From: Pseudoalteromonas luteoviolacea NCIMB 1942
GTDB lineage: Bacteria > Pseudomonadota > Gammaproteobacteria > Enterobacterales > Alteromonadaceae
Length of the DNA stretch: 64,000 nucleotides
Assembly (NCBI RefSeq): GCF_001625595.1
Contig: NZ_AUXT01000196.1
Span: 1-64,000, forward strand
Direction of reading: 5' to 3'
The position numbers and the translations under genes are program-made. Below the pieces are notes generated by a model, which made no database searches, was not told the origin of the DNA, and saw nothing but the letters and a program-made list of their open reading frames with translations. Shown here one piece after another: positions 35,314 through 43,609 of the stretch (positions are counted from its first letter, which is position 1; each line of letters begins with the position of its first letter).

Positions 35314-38130
35314 ATGCAAAAAGGCATGCTACTGTGGTTTGTGGCTGGGCTTTGGATGAGCTCGTTTTTGGCACATGCCAGTGAATGGCAGACCATTTCC
35401 ACGCAACATTTTAAGGTACACTTTCAATCTCAACATCAAATATGGGCTAAAGCCACTGCGTCTGAATTAGAGAAAGTACGGTCACATGTGCTGGCGCAAC
35501 AATCCCGTGCACTCGATGTCATAACCGATGCCATCATCTTAGACCCCTTTAATTTACCTAATGGGTATGCGCTTCCCAGTTCTGATAGCCCTTTTATGGT
35601 GCTGTATGTTACGCCGCCGCAATCAGACATGGAAATCGCTCATCACCAAAGTTGGTTAGAGTTATTAGTGCTGCATGAATACATTCACTTGGTACATTTG
35701 TCTCAACCTAGCAGACACAGTTACAAACAGTGGCTGCGGGACTCAAATGACAGCTATGATCTGGCAATCGCGGCATTGCCACGTTGGGTCGCAGAAGGAT
35801 ACGCCACGCTGCAAGAATCCAAACTGACTGGTAAAGGTCGGTTGTTTGATAATTATAGTGAGGCTTTACTGCGAGCGTTTGCTCGTCAGGGGGCTTTATT
35901 ACCCTATGCCGCATTGAACTTTGGTGACGGCAGTTATCGCGCTAGTGCAATGGCATATTTACTCGGATCTCGATTTTTGGCTTGGTTAGAAGCAGGTTAC
36001 GGCCAAAAAACGTTGGACGCAGTGTGGACTCGAGTTGTTGCCGTTGAAGCTCGCAGTTTTGAATCTGCATTTAGTGGTGCTTTTGGCCAAACCGCGCAGC
36101 AGTTGTACCGTCGCTTTATTGCTGAGTTCACTTACCAAGCAATGCTAGAAGAGCAGCAGATGGAACCAGCTGTTGGTCATGAGTTTATGCGCTTTTCTTT
36201 TGCCGCTCGTGATATTCAACTATCGCCAAGTAAACGCAAATTTGTTGCGGTAGAAACGGATAAGCAGGGCAATACGCGCTTAAAAGTTTATGCCAGTGAG
36301 AAAAATGACGCTGCAATGGCAAAGTTTGCTCACCGCCAAGCTGCGTTGTTAGACCGCGACCCCAAAGATATACCAGATAGGCAACCAGATTCATTTTTAC
36401 ATGAAGTATTAGCCGCTTATACACCTATTAACTTTTCAGGTATCTCCCATCCACAATGGTTAGACGAAGAGACGCTTTATTTTGTAGCAAGCAATAAAAC
36501 CAAATCAGGTAGTCGCATCAACGATTTGTATCGCTGGCATATTTCAAGTGATCAAGCGGTGCGCGTATCTCATGATTTGGGGGGGCGTCGATTTACTATC
36601 ATAAATCAAACAGAGGTAATTGCTGAGCGTGTTTTAAATGGGTTCTCTCAATTGGTGCGCTTTAATTTTCAGACACAGGAAGTGACCCGTCTATATGAGA
36701 GTAAGTTGGATACCGTCTTTGATTATCCGGTATTAGATAGTTCGGGACGCCTGCTTGCTTTTATGAAGCAAACACCAGATCTCGGTTGGCAAGTGCATAT
36801 TACGCCCATTGATGCGCTGCATAAGAAAGCTGACATAGTCCCGCTTCCTGAGAATACTCAATATGTTACTGCACCTAAGTGGCATGATGAATTGAATATG
36901 CTGTATTTTATTGCTGGACGCCAAGGCGCTTTAGGTATCTACCAGTATGATTTATCTGAGCGTTTATTACGTCAGCTCAATGCTGGACATCATGTATTTG
37001 AAGAAATAGTCGGCCACCTTGATGAGCAGCTATTATTTTTAGAGAGCACAGCCTATGGCACTAAGCTTTCTGCACTTTCAGAATCGGCGCAGCAGCAACC
37101 TTCAATCGTGACAACCCAAACACCTAGTAGCACGATGAAGCCTGATAAAGTGCAACCAGTGGATGAGTGGCTTATCGAGCCTTATCAAGCCTTAGACCAG
37201 GATTGGGCTGTGACTCTGGCTGCTCATGGCGCTTCAGCAAGCGAATACAGCTTAGGTGTCGGCATAGCGGGTTCGGATATATTGAAAAAGTACCGCTGGC
37301 AACTCGGTGCTAATGCAAGTCCTAGTAACGACTTTTTAAGAGGGGGCTATGCTGATCTGCAATATACTGCCGGCAATATTCAAATCCATAACACACTGAG
37401 GGTCTTTAATTTAAATCTCGACAAACAAGCGGGTGAGTGGCTGACAGAGCAAACGCACGTTGATGGTTGGTCAAACACATTTGAGCTCACTTTTTTACGA
37501 GAAGATGATAAATGGCGTTGGCAACCCAGTCTAGGTTGGCATGCTGAAAAGCATTCATCACAATTACACCGCAGTTATTGGCTCGGTAGCCAGCTTTCAT
37601 ATGTGCATGACCGGCAACCTTTCGCATTTGGGCTTAGCATGGGTGCGGCTCATATTTGGGGGAAAAATCAAGGGCATCAATTAACGCTAGGGGGTTATGT
37701 CAAGCTCTGGGAGTGGCCAGTTTTTTTGAAGTCCACCAATCGATATCGAACATCTGCGGCTTTGCATCTTGGGGGGTACGATGTAAACAGTATGTATAAT
37801 GATATTGGTGCCACGATGGTACAAAGTGCCGAATTACCTTTTTTCTTTGCCACGGGTCAGCATTATTTAGGGTATGAATTTGCAACAAGCTGGAAACTCG
37901 GGATGCCACGCTTATTTATAAAGCGTCATCGTTTAGACAGCGAATTCGTCGCGCAAAGCTGGGGAGCAAAGTGGCAACTTGACTTGAGTCGCAAGGTATT
38001 GGGCTCGGCCGCACGGTTTGCGCCTGCTGGGGTGTCTAATTTACGTTTGGATATCGGACTAAGTCGAGTTGTCAGTGATGAGTTTGAAGACGAATGGCGC
38101 GCCTGGTTTGGTCTATGGCATGCTTTGTAA
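35314..38130 (+). CDS. Exported HExxH peptidase fused to beta-propeller and outer-membrane-barrel-like region
   Basis: 938 aa. Signal peptide to about residue 22 (LAHAS). Zinc motif H121-E-Y-I-H125 followed 36 residues later by E161 in RWVAEGYAT, the gluzincin layout. From about 295 to 600 there are propeller-like repeats (LSPSKRKFVAVETDKQGN, WLDEETLYFVAS, LDSSGRLLAFMKQ, KWHDELNMLYFIAG). The last 290 residues alternate polar and aromatic residues in short strands, like a beta-barrel. It may be an outer-membrane peptidase. It starts 65 nt after the Fur-linked small gene. Confidence 0.75.
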   Translation: MQKGMLLWFVAGLWMSSFLAHASEWQTISTQHFKVHFQSQHQIWAKATASELEKVRSHVLAQQSRALDVITDAIILDPFNLPNGYALPSSDSPFMVLYVTPPQSDMEIAHHQSWLELLVLHEYIHLVHLSQPSRHSYKQWLRDSNDSYDLAIAALPRWVAEGYATLQESKLTGKGRLFDNYSEALLRAFARQGALLPYAALNFGDGSYRASAMAYLLGSRFLAWLEAGYGQKTLDAVWTRVVAVEARSFESAFSGAFGQTAQQLYRRFIAEFTYQAMLEEQQMEPAVGHEFMRFSFAARDIQLSPSKRKFVAVETDKQGNTRLKVYASEKNDAAMAKFAHRQAALLDRDPKDIPDRQPDSFLHEVLAAYTPINFSGISHPQWLDEETLYFVASNKTKSGSRINDLYRWHISSDQAVRVSHDLGGRRFTIINQTEVIAERVLNGFSQLVRFNFQTQEVTRLYESKLDTVFDYPVLDSSGRLLAFMKQTPDLGWQVHITPIDALHKKADIVPLPENTQYVTAPKWHDELNMLYFIAGRQGALGIYQYDLSERLLRQLNAGHHVFEEIVGHLDEQLLFLESTAYGTKLSALSESAQQQPSIVTTQTPSSTMKPDKVQPVDEWLIEPYQALDQDWAVTLAAHGASASEYSLGVGIAGSDILKKYRWQLGANASPSNDFLRGGYADLQYTAGNIQIHNTLRVFNLNLDKQAGEWLTEQTHVDGWSNTFELTFLREDDKWRWQPSLGWHAEKHSSQLHRSYWLGSQLSYVHDRQPFAFGLSMGAAHIWGKNQGHQLTLGGYVKLWEWPVFLKSTNRYRTSAALHLGGYDVNSMYNDIGATMVQSAELPFFFATGQHYLGYEFATSWKLGMPRLFIKRHRLDSEFVAQSWGAKWQLDLSRKVLGSAARFAPAGVSNLRLDIGLSRVVSDEFEDEWRAWFGLWHAL

Positions 38131-38148
38131 ATTACTGGCGTGATATAA

Positions 38149-38173
38149 AAAGGCGGACCGACGTCCGCCTTAA
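38149..38173. terminator. Terminator between convergent genes
   Basis: AAGGCGGAC / GTCCGCCTT, 9-bp stem with a 4-nt loop (38150-38171); on the minus strand followed by TTTTATAT, so a good terminator for the trypsin-like protease and probably useful for the plus-strand gene as well. Confidence 0.8.
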
Positions 38174-38203
38174 CAATTGGTTGGTTTGTTAGAACTAAAT
38201 TAC

Positions 38204-40015
38204 TTATTCAGTGTAGCTGGCAATGAGTTTTACGCCAGAATATGTGTTATATCCACGCAACATAACCCAGTATTTACCTGCGCCACTTATGATGTTACAT
38301 GTTTCACTATTACCCCAGCGATAAGGGCGACAGTCATAAGTTGAGGTGGTCGGCTTCTCACCTTTTCTCACATACAGGTCGGCATCACCAGAGCCGCCAG
38401 AAATACTCACCGTAACATTAGATGCACCCACTGGTAGATCGAAATAGTAGAATACAGCATCAGATCGCGCACCGCTCAACCCTTCTTTTGCAACACCATT
38501 GATGAGCTTTGCAGGGTCGTTATTTGGGTCGCCTAATTGTATCTGTTTTGATGTTGTGGTTGATGCACCGCTTGTGTCTGTTACAGTTAGCGAGACAGTG
38601 TACTGACCATATGAAGCATAGTTGTGGCTTACGGTAGCACCAAAACCGTTGCTTGAATTGTCACCATAGCTCCACTCATATTGGCTAATTGTACCGTTTG
38701 GAGAGCTTGACGTACTGCCATCAAAACTACAATTTAGCGCGTTACAGTTGAATGAGAAATTAGCAACAGGCATTGGGTCGCCGGTGTTGTCGCCATCTGG
38801 GACTTGGTGATTGAAGTGTGATGCCACTTTTGGCCAAATCAAGCTAGCTTTTGCCCCTTTGTTAAGGCAGCCGCCTAAGTGATGTAGTGCAATAACTTTG
38901 TTTGTCGCCGCAGCCAATACCGGTGAGCCAGAAGATCCACCGATGGTATCACAGTAGTAGCCAAGATCAGTGCCTGTGCCTCTGCCATTGGCATTGGCAT
39001 TGTTGACCGAGCATAGGCCGTCAGTGTCACGATCTGACTCGATTGATAACTCTTTTGGGTTGCCTGAACCATGTTGAGGGATATAAATTCGTTCACCTTG
39101 TGTTGCGTTACGCACATCTAATCCAAAGTAACCAAATGGTTGAGCTTTGGCGAAGTCGTTAATAGTGAACAAAGTATAATCAAGGGTATAGTCCGTCGAA
39201 AGGAAGTCTTTACCTGTAACTTTTATCACGGTCTCAAGTGTCGAGCCGTTACATGACGTATGTTGATAGTTAAACCACACCTCAGTGTTGGATAACTCTG
39301 ATGCACTTTCTACACAGTGGTTATTGGTAAACATGCGGTTGTCTGGACCCACGCGCCAGCCGGTACATAATCCACTACCATTCATAAGCAGGCGTGCAAC
39401 AGGACGGCTACGCTCAAACTCAGTAGGGTTGCTACTTGCCCAGCACTGTACGTCTTTTCTTTCCATCGCACCACATGTAGAGCTGATCCCGACGTCTGCT
39501 GCAGGGGCCGTCTGTAATTCATTTTCAATACCGTGGTCATAATAATCGATGATAGCGTTTTGACTTACTGTGTTCTGGGTGCCAGGTGTGTACTCTACAA
39601 CTGCGGTATCAGCAGAAATAGACATGGCAGAGAAACTAGTGACACCATCATCGCCTTGGCTGAGTGTTGCCGCACGCATATTTTGTTCAGTGTATTCATA
39701 GCGCTCACTGCCATCTTCTGAACGTACCACCAGTTTGCCACCGCCAGCTAAGTTAATGTTTTTGAAATGTAGCTTTAAATAGCTTGCATTAGGGTGGGAG
39801 ACTTTTTGAGTGATAACATGAGTCGCATTGTCACCAGAGAATGTCGCAATGGCTTGAGGCTGAATTTCTAAATTTAATTCAGCACGTTTACCAATGGTGG
39901 CCATGCTTGCTTTGCTGGTGTAGTGCATCATTTGTGCTTCGGTGAGCGCAGTTGTTTGCGCAACGCTACTCGCTGATGCGAGTGCGAGCGCTGATAGTAA
40001 ATAACGAGTTTTCAT
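38204..40015 (-). CDS. Secreted trypsin-like serine protease with PKD and PPC domains
   Basis: 603 aa. Signal peptide to about residue 19-20 (SSVAQ). After a propeptide-like region the protease domain shows H233 (FTNNHCVES), an Asp near 275-279 (STDYTLDYTLF) and S362 (GGSSGSPV), the chymotrypsin-fold triad. PKD domain about 415-497 (ANFSFNCN, YEWSYGDNSSNG, YTVSLTVTD) and a pre-peptidase C-terminal domain about 505-601 (FYYFDLPVGASNVTVSISGGSGDADLYVRKG). Type II secretion is likely; function extracellular protein digestion. Monocistronic. Confidence 0.92.
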   Translation of the reverse strand: MKTRYLLSALALASASSVAQTTALTEAQMMHYTSKASMATIGKRAELNLEIQPQAIATFSGDNATHVITQKVSHPNASYLKLHFKNINLAGGGKLVVRSEDGSERYEYTEQNMRAATLSQGDDGVTSFSAMSISADTAVVEYTPGTQNTVSQNAIIDYYDHGIENELQTAPAADVGISSTCGAMERKDVQCWASSNPTEFERSRPVARLLMNGSGLCTGWRVGPDNRMFTNNHCVESASELSNTEVWFNYQHTSCNGSTLETVIKVTGKDFLSTDYTLDYTLFTINDFAKAQPFGYFGLDVRNATQGERIYIPQHGSGNPKELSIESDRDTDGLCSVNNANANGRGTGTDLGYYCDTIGGSSGSPVLAAATNKVIALHHLGGCLNKGAKASLIWPKVASHFNHQVPDGDNTGDPMPVANFSFNCNALNCSFDGSTSSSPNGTISQYEWSYGDNSSNGFGATVSHNYASYGQYTVSLTVTDTSGASTTTSKQIQLGDPNNDPAKLINGVAKEGLSGARSDAVFYYFDLPVGASNVTVSISGGSGDADLYVRKGEKPTTSTYDCRPYRWGNSETCNIISGAGKYWVMLRGYNTYSGVKLIASYTE

Positions 40016-40131
40016 TTATGTTCCTTGTTAGTGTGGTGTTGAATGAAAATTGAACATCCACAAAACAAAATAATCCTATAAAACCTAATTGTAAAGAAAT
40101 TGATAATCAAATATTTTTATTGTGTGTATTT

Positions 40132-41286
40132 TTACTTGTTGTTTGGGATCGCATCTCGCTTAGCTTGAAAGAGCGCGCGCTTTTCAGGATCGGAAGATTT
40201 CTCAACCGCCAGTGCAAGTAAACGTTCTGTCATTTCGATTTCGCCTTTTGCGTAATAAATACGCGCAAGTTCGAAATAGGGATCGGGAATGTAGGGAGCC
40301 TCAATAATTACATCTTTAAGTTCTCTTATTGCTTTGTTAAATTTGCCTTTTTTTGCAGAGCGTTGCGCGAGCTGAATTTTGTCAAAAGGAGTTTTTGCGC
40401 TGCTGTCTAAGCTTGCTTCTAGATACTCAATAAGTACGTGGTCTGTTTGTGTTTTGGCCAATGATAGATAATTTGCCAGTAAGTTTTGACTGGTAAGTTG
40501 GTGCGTTTTTGCGTATCCAAAAATCTGTAATGCCTGGGCTTGCTGACCACTTCGGCGATGTAAAACGGCGGCAATGTTGATAAGCTCGGGGTCATAAGGG
40601 GTATAATGGAGTGCTTTTGTTAATAAACTGTAGCTTTTGTCGAGCTGCTCATCAAGCAAAGCATCAACGGATTTATTGGCGTAATATTTAGCAACTAAAT
40701 CGTGGTAACTTGCCGTATCTATAAAAAAGCTATCTTGGGCAGGAAAGTAATCAACGACAGTGCCGGCGCGAATAATTTCAATTTCGTTTGGAGAAGTTGC
40801 TAATTTAGGTGCTAATAGCTTGGTGCGGAAGTGGTTTGAAATTAGGATGGTGTTATTGTCTTTGCGAAAGACGGGAATGGTCCCTACTTCTCTAAAGGTT
40901 GTCTCTACCTGCGCTAAATTGGCATATGCTTGCGTTAATATCGCCAGTGAAATGCAGTTTCCCTCATCTCGTGTTAAAGACTCTTGAGCTGTTAATGTTT
41001 CGCCGTCATAGGTGAACTTATCTAAGCGTTGCTCAAGGTAGTTAAAGACTGCCTTATCAGCCCGTATTCCTTGTTTTACCTCTCTATTGAAGTGGGTCAT
41101 AAACTTCTGTTGTTCTTGTTCTGACAGCAAGAATATATCAGACTCTTCAATTGTTGGTTGAGGCAGAAATGTGTTTTCACTAAAGAGTGTGTTGACGCGA
41201 GGTATGGCTGTTTCAGGTACTTCTTTTGATATATTACAAGCACTTAACAGAAAAAACATAGGGAGTAGTACCAAGCTTTTCATCAT
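40132..41286 (-). CDS. TPR lipoprotein with transglutaminase-like N-terminal part
   Basis: 384 aa. Lipobox LLSAC with Cys17. Residues about 60-170 resemble a transglutaminase-like fold with the sequence DEGNCISLAILTQAYANL (C111), but a clear His-Asp pair is less certain. The second half has tetratricopeptide-type helices (ALHYTPYDPELINIAAVLHRRSGQQAQALQIF; KAIRELKDVIIEAPYIPDPYFELARIYYAKGEIEMTERLL). Anchored in a membrane facing the periplasm; partner and substrate unknown. Confidence 0.75.
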   Translation of the reverse strand: MMKSLVLLPMFFLLSACNISKEVPETAIPRVNTLFSENTFLPQPTIEESDIFLLSEQEQQKFMTHFNREVKQGIRADKAVFNYLEQRLDKFTYDGETLTAQESLTRDEGNCISLAILTQAYANLAQVETTFREVGTIPVFRKDNNTILISNHFRTKLLAPKLATSPNEIEIIRAGTVVDYFPAQDSFFIDTASYHDLVAKYYANKSVDALLDEQLDKSYSLLTKALHYTPYDPELINIAAVLHRRSGQQAQALQIFGYAKTHQLTSQNLLANYLSLAKTQTDHVLIEYLEASLDSSAKTPFDKIQLAQRSAKKGKFNKAIRELKDVIIEAPYIPDPYFELARIYYAKGEIEMTERLLALAVEKSSDPEKRALFQAKRDAIPNNK

Positions 41287-41376
41287 AAAAATAGTTCCTT
41301 CAAGATGATAAACGACATCTAATTTATGTCACTAATTCGATTAATTATCAACAGAATAAAAATAAAAAGGAACCAA

Positions 41377-41460
41377 ATGAAAGGAGACGAGTGTGCGATT
41401 CAGTGGACTGAACAACTCGTGCATGACTCAGATATTGCGCTGTTGCAATTACGGAATTGA
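41377..41460 (+). CDS. Possible small protein of 27 aa
   Basis: ATG at 41377 with AAAAAGGA 5 nt upstream, an excellent ribosome site, and TGA at 41458-41460. The product, starting MKGDECAIQWTEQL and ending LLQLRN, is soluble with a short amphipathic helix. It lies between the TPR lipoprotein and the efflux operon. No family recognised; it could be chance. Confidence 0.3.
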   Translation: MKGDECAIQWTEQLVHDSDIALLQLRN

Positions 41461-41537
41461 CACGCAAGATTTTCGAATATGAGAGGTGAAGGCGTTGTGA
41501 TTGTTTTTAACTTTTTGAAATGTATAACTTTTAAATT

Positions 41538-41552
41538 TGGTACGTTTCTCGC
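41538..41552 (+). promoter_or_regulatory. Sigma54-type (-24/-12) promoter of the ABC efflux operon
   Basis: TGGTACGTTTCTCGC has GG and GC exactly 10 bases apart, and TGGTACG-N4-TCGCT differs from the consensus TGGCACG-N4-TTGCW at only two positions. Transcription would start about 41564, giving a leader of about 45 nt before the MFP gene at 41609. A sigma54 activator and kinase are encoded 8 kb upstream. Confidence 0.6.
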
Positions 41553-41608
41553 TCTGTAAGCACCCGATATCCTTTTGATGTCGAACTACTATGAAGAGTG
41601 AATAATGT

Positions 41609-42859
41609 ATGGATATAAATCTCCCGCCGCGTCGGTACGCCAAAACGCAAAAATATCGTGGTATTTTAGTTGGGCTGGTGTGTTTGACCGCAAGCCTTGT
41701 GGTGTTTTGGGGTCAATTTGATTCAACAGTGAGTATTGAACGTCAGTCGCTAATAATCGATACAGCTGTGCGTGGTCCTTTAACTTTACAAGTGGAAGCG
41801 TTTGGCGTGCTGAAAAGTGCCCGTCAGCAAACAATTACGACACCAAGTGCCGGCATTGTAATGGAGATTATGCGAAAAGCTGGTCAGCCGGTTAAAAAAG
41901 GGGATGTGATAGCGGTACTGAGTAATGATGATTTGGATCTGCAGCTAACGCAAATGCAGCAGCAACTTGAGGCAGTCCAAATACAATATGAATTAGATAA
42001 GATTAGACAGCACCGCGAGGTACTCACCGAACAAGTGAAGTTGGCTAGCATGCGTGGCAAGCTCTCGACATTACAAATTCGCTATCGAGCACAGGAAGAC
42101 TTAGCAAAACAAGGTGTTGTGTCTCAATTTTCATTTTTACAAACGCAAGCCGAGCAGAACAATCTCAGACGGCAGTTAGACAATGCGCAAGAACGTATCT
42201 TGCAGTTACACAATATGCATCATAAAGAATTGGCCATCACTAAAAACAAAGTCGCGCTAAAAGCGCAGGAGTTGATGGCATTAAATCATAAGATTGAGGC
42301 ACTTGAAATACGCGCGCCGAGTGATGGCTTAATAGAGCATATGCCGCTGGGGCTAGGCGAAAGCGTGCAAAGAGGCAGCTATATTGCATCGATAGGCAAC
42401 CAAAATGAGCTGACAGCTGCGTTGCAAGTCGCTCAGTCTGATGCGCAGAAAGTCCAATTAGGGCAGGCTGTTGAAATAAAGGTTGGTGACCAAACCGTTG
42501 TAGCACGGATCACGCGTATCAACCCGGTAGTGACCAATCACAGTGTATTAGTCGAGGCTGCATTGCTCAATGATTTGCCAGTCGCAGCAAGACCAAAGCT
42601 GAGCGTAGAGGCAGCAATCATCATCGAAACTTTGCAAGACGTGGTATACATTCGTCGACCTGTGAGCTCTTTAACACACCAAACTGGGCGTATATATCGG
42701 GTTTTAGAAGAAGGCCGAACGGAGCTAATTGACGTCGTATTTGGCCTTCAAACTGGGCGTTATATGGTTGTTGAGCAAGGCCTTAATACTGGAGAATCCG
42801 TGATTATATCAGACCTTAACCATCTTGCTCAGCAAGGTTCTAGCCTCGTGATTCAATAG
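41609..42859 (+). CDS. Periplasmic adaptor (HlyD/MacA-like membrane fusion protein)
   Basis: 416 aa. N-terminal TM helix about 20-40, biotinyl-lipoyl half-domains (about 60-110 and 225-265: APSDGLIEHMPLGLGESVQRG), between them a long alpha-helical hairpin (LTQMQQQLEAVQIQYELDK, LDNAQERILQLHNMHHKELAITKNK), then beta-barrel and membrane-proximal regions. It links the inner-membrane ABC transporter to an outer-membrane channel. Eight bases separate it from the ATPase gene; first gene of a three-gene operon behind a sigma54-type promoter. Confidence 0.9.
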   Translation: MDINLPPRRYAKTQKYRGILVGLVCLTASLVVFWGQFDSTVSIERQSLIIDTAVRGPLTLQVEAFGVLKSARQQTITTPSAGIVMEIMRKAGQPVKKGDVIAVLSNDDLDLQLTQMQQQLEAVQIQYELDKIRQHREVLTEQVKLASMRGKLSTLQIRYRAQEDLAKQGVVSQFSFLQTQAEQNNLRRQLDNAQERILQLHNMHHKELAITKNKVALKAQELMALNHKIEALEIRAPSDGLIEHMPLGLGESVQRGSYIASIGNQNELTAALQVAQSDAQKVQLGQAVEIKVGDQTVVARITRINPVVTNHSVLVEAALLNDLPVAARPKLSVEAAIIIETLQDVVYIRRPVSSLTHQTGRIYRVLEEGRTELIDVVFGLQTGRYMVVEQGLNTGESVIISDLNHLAQQGSSLVIQ

Positions 42860-42867
42860 GAGTAGGC

Positions 42868-43593
42868 ATGAAAAATATTATCGAGATGTCCGGCATCGGC
42901 AAAGTATTTGAAACAGCAGATGTGCATACACATGCGTTAAGAAATATCGATATTACTATTGCTCCAGGAGAGTTTGTATCGGTATCGGGTCCTTCAGGGT
43001 GTGGTAAGTCGACTTTACTATCCATTATGGGGTTGTTAGAGCCTGCGACTTCGGGCCGTTATCTATTAGCAGGCAACTCCACTGATTCATTGACAGCAGA
43101 TCAGCGAGCAGAATTTAGAAATAACCACATTGGTTTTATCTTTCAATCGTTCAACCTAGTCGACTCTATGACGGTATTCGAAAATACTGCGCTACCTTTG
43201 CGCTATCGAGAACCAAAGCCTAGCGTACACGCTGTCAGAGAGAGAGTGGAGGCATGCTTGGAGAAAGTCGGACTATCTCATCGAATGATGCATACGCCGA
43301 GTCAACTATCTGGTGGACAGCAACAGCGCGTTGCCATTGCTAGAGCCTTGGTGACGGAGCCGAGTATTTTGTTAGTTGATGAAGCGACTGGTAACCTCGA
43401 CTCGAAAAGTGGAGATGCTGTGATGTCTTTGATTGGCGAGCTGCATCGGCAGGGCACGACTATTTGCATGGTGACCCACGATGCTCGCTATGCAGATATG
43501 GCGTCAAGGCAAATTAAGCTTTTTGATGGCGAATTGCTCGGTACGGTGCACAGATCAGCGGTGCCCTCACCATCGGGTTTATGGTCGTTGTAG
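42868..43593 (+). CDS. ABC transporter ATPase, MacB/LolD type
   Basis: 241 aa. Walker A GPSGCGKST (41-49), Q-loop FIFQSFNLVDSMTV, signature LSGGQQQRVAIARAL, Walker B ILLVDEATGNLD and the switch His in VTHDARY. This matches the MacB/LolD/FtsE branch that powers mechanotransmission systems rather than direct substrate passage. Works with the FtsX-type permease downstream and the adaptor upstream. Confidence 0.93.
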   Translation: MKNIIEMSGIGKVFETADVHTHALRNIDITIAPGEFVSVSGPSGCGKSTLLSIMGLLEPATSGRYLLAGNSTDSLTADQRAEFRNNHIGFIFQSFNLVDSMTVFENTALPLRYREPKPSVHAVRERVEACLEKVGLSHRMMHTPSQLSGGQQQRVAIARALVTEPSILLVDEATGNLDSKSGDAVMSLIGELHRQGTTICMVTHDARYADMASRQIKLFDGELLGTVHRSAVPSPSGLWSL

Positions 43594-43609
43594 CAAGAGG
43601 AAACGCCAG

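Larger units (their letters stand above)
41287..41608. other. Divergent intergenic region before the ABC efflux operon
   Basis: 322 bases holding a possible 27-codon gene (41377-41460), a sigma54-type promoter (41538-41552) and an inverted repeat CAATT-ACGG-AATTG at 41446-41459 about 85 bases upstream of that promoter, a position suited to an activator site. Confidence 0.5.

Noticed and set aside
40084..40115. Fur-like words near 40100 (TTGATAATCAA) and 41340
   Set aside because: Only one half-site is good; the second half matches poorly, so they were not called as Fur boxes.
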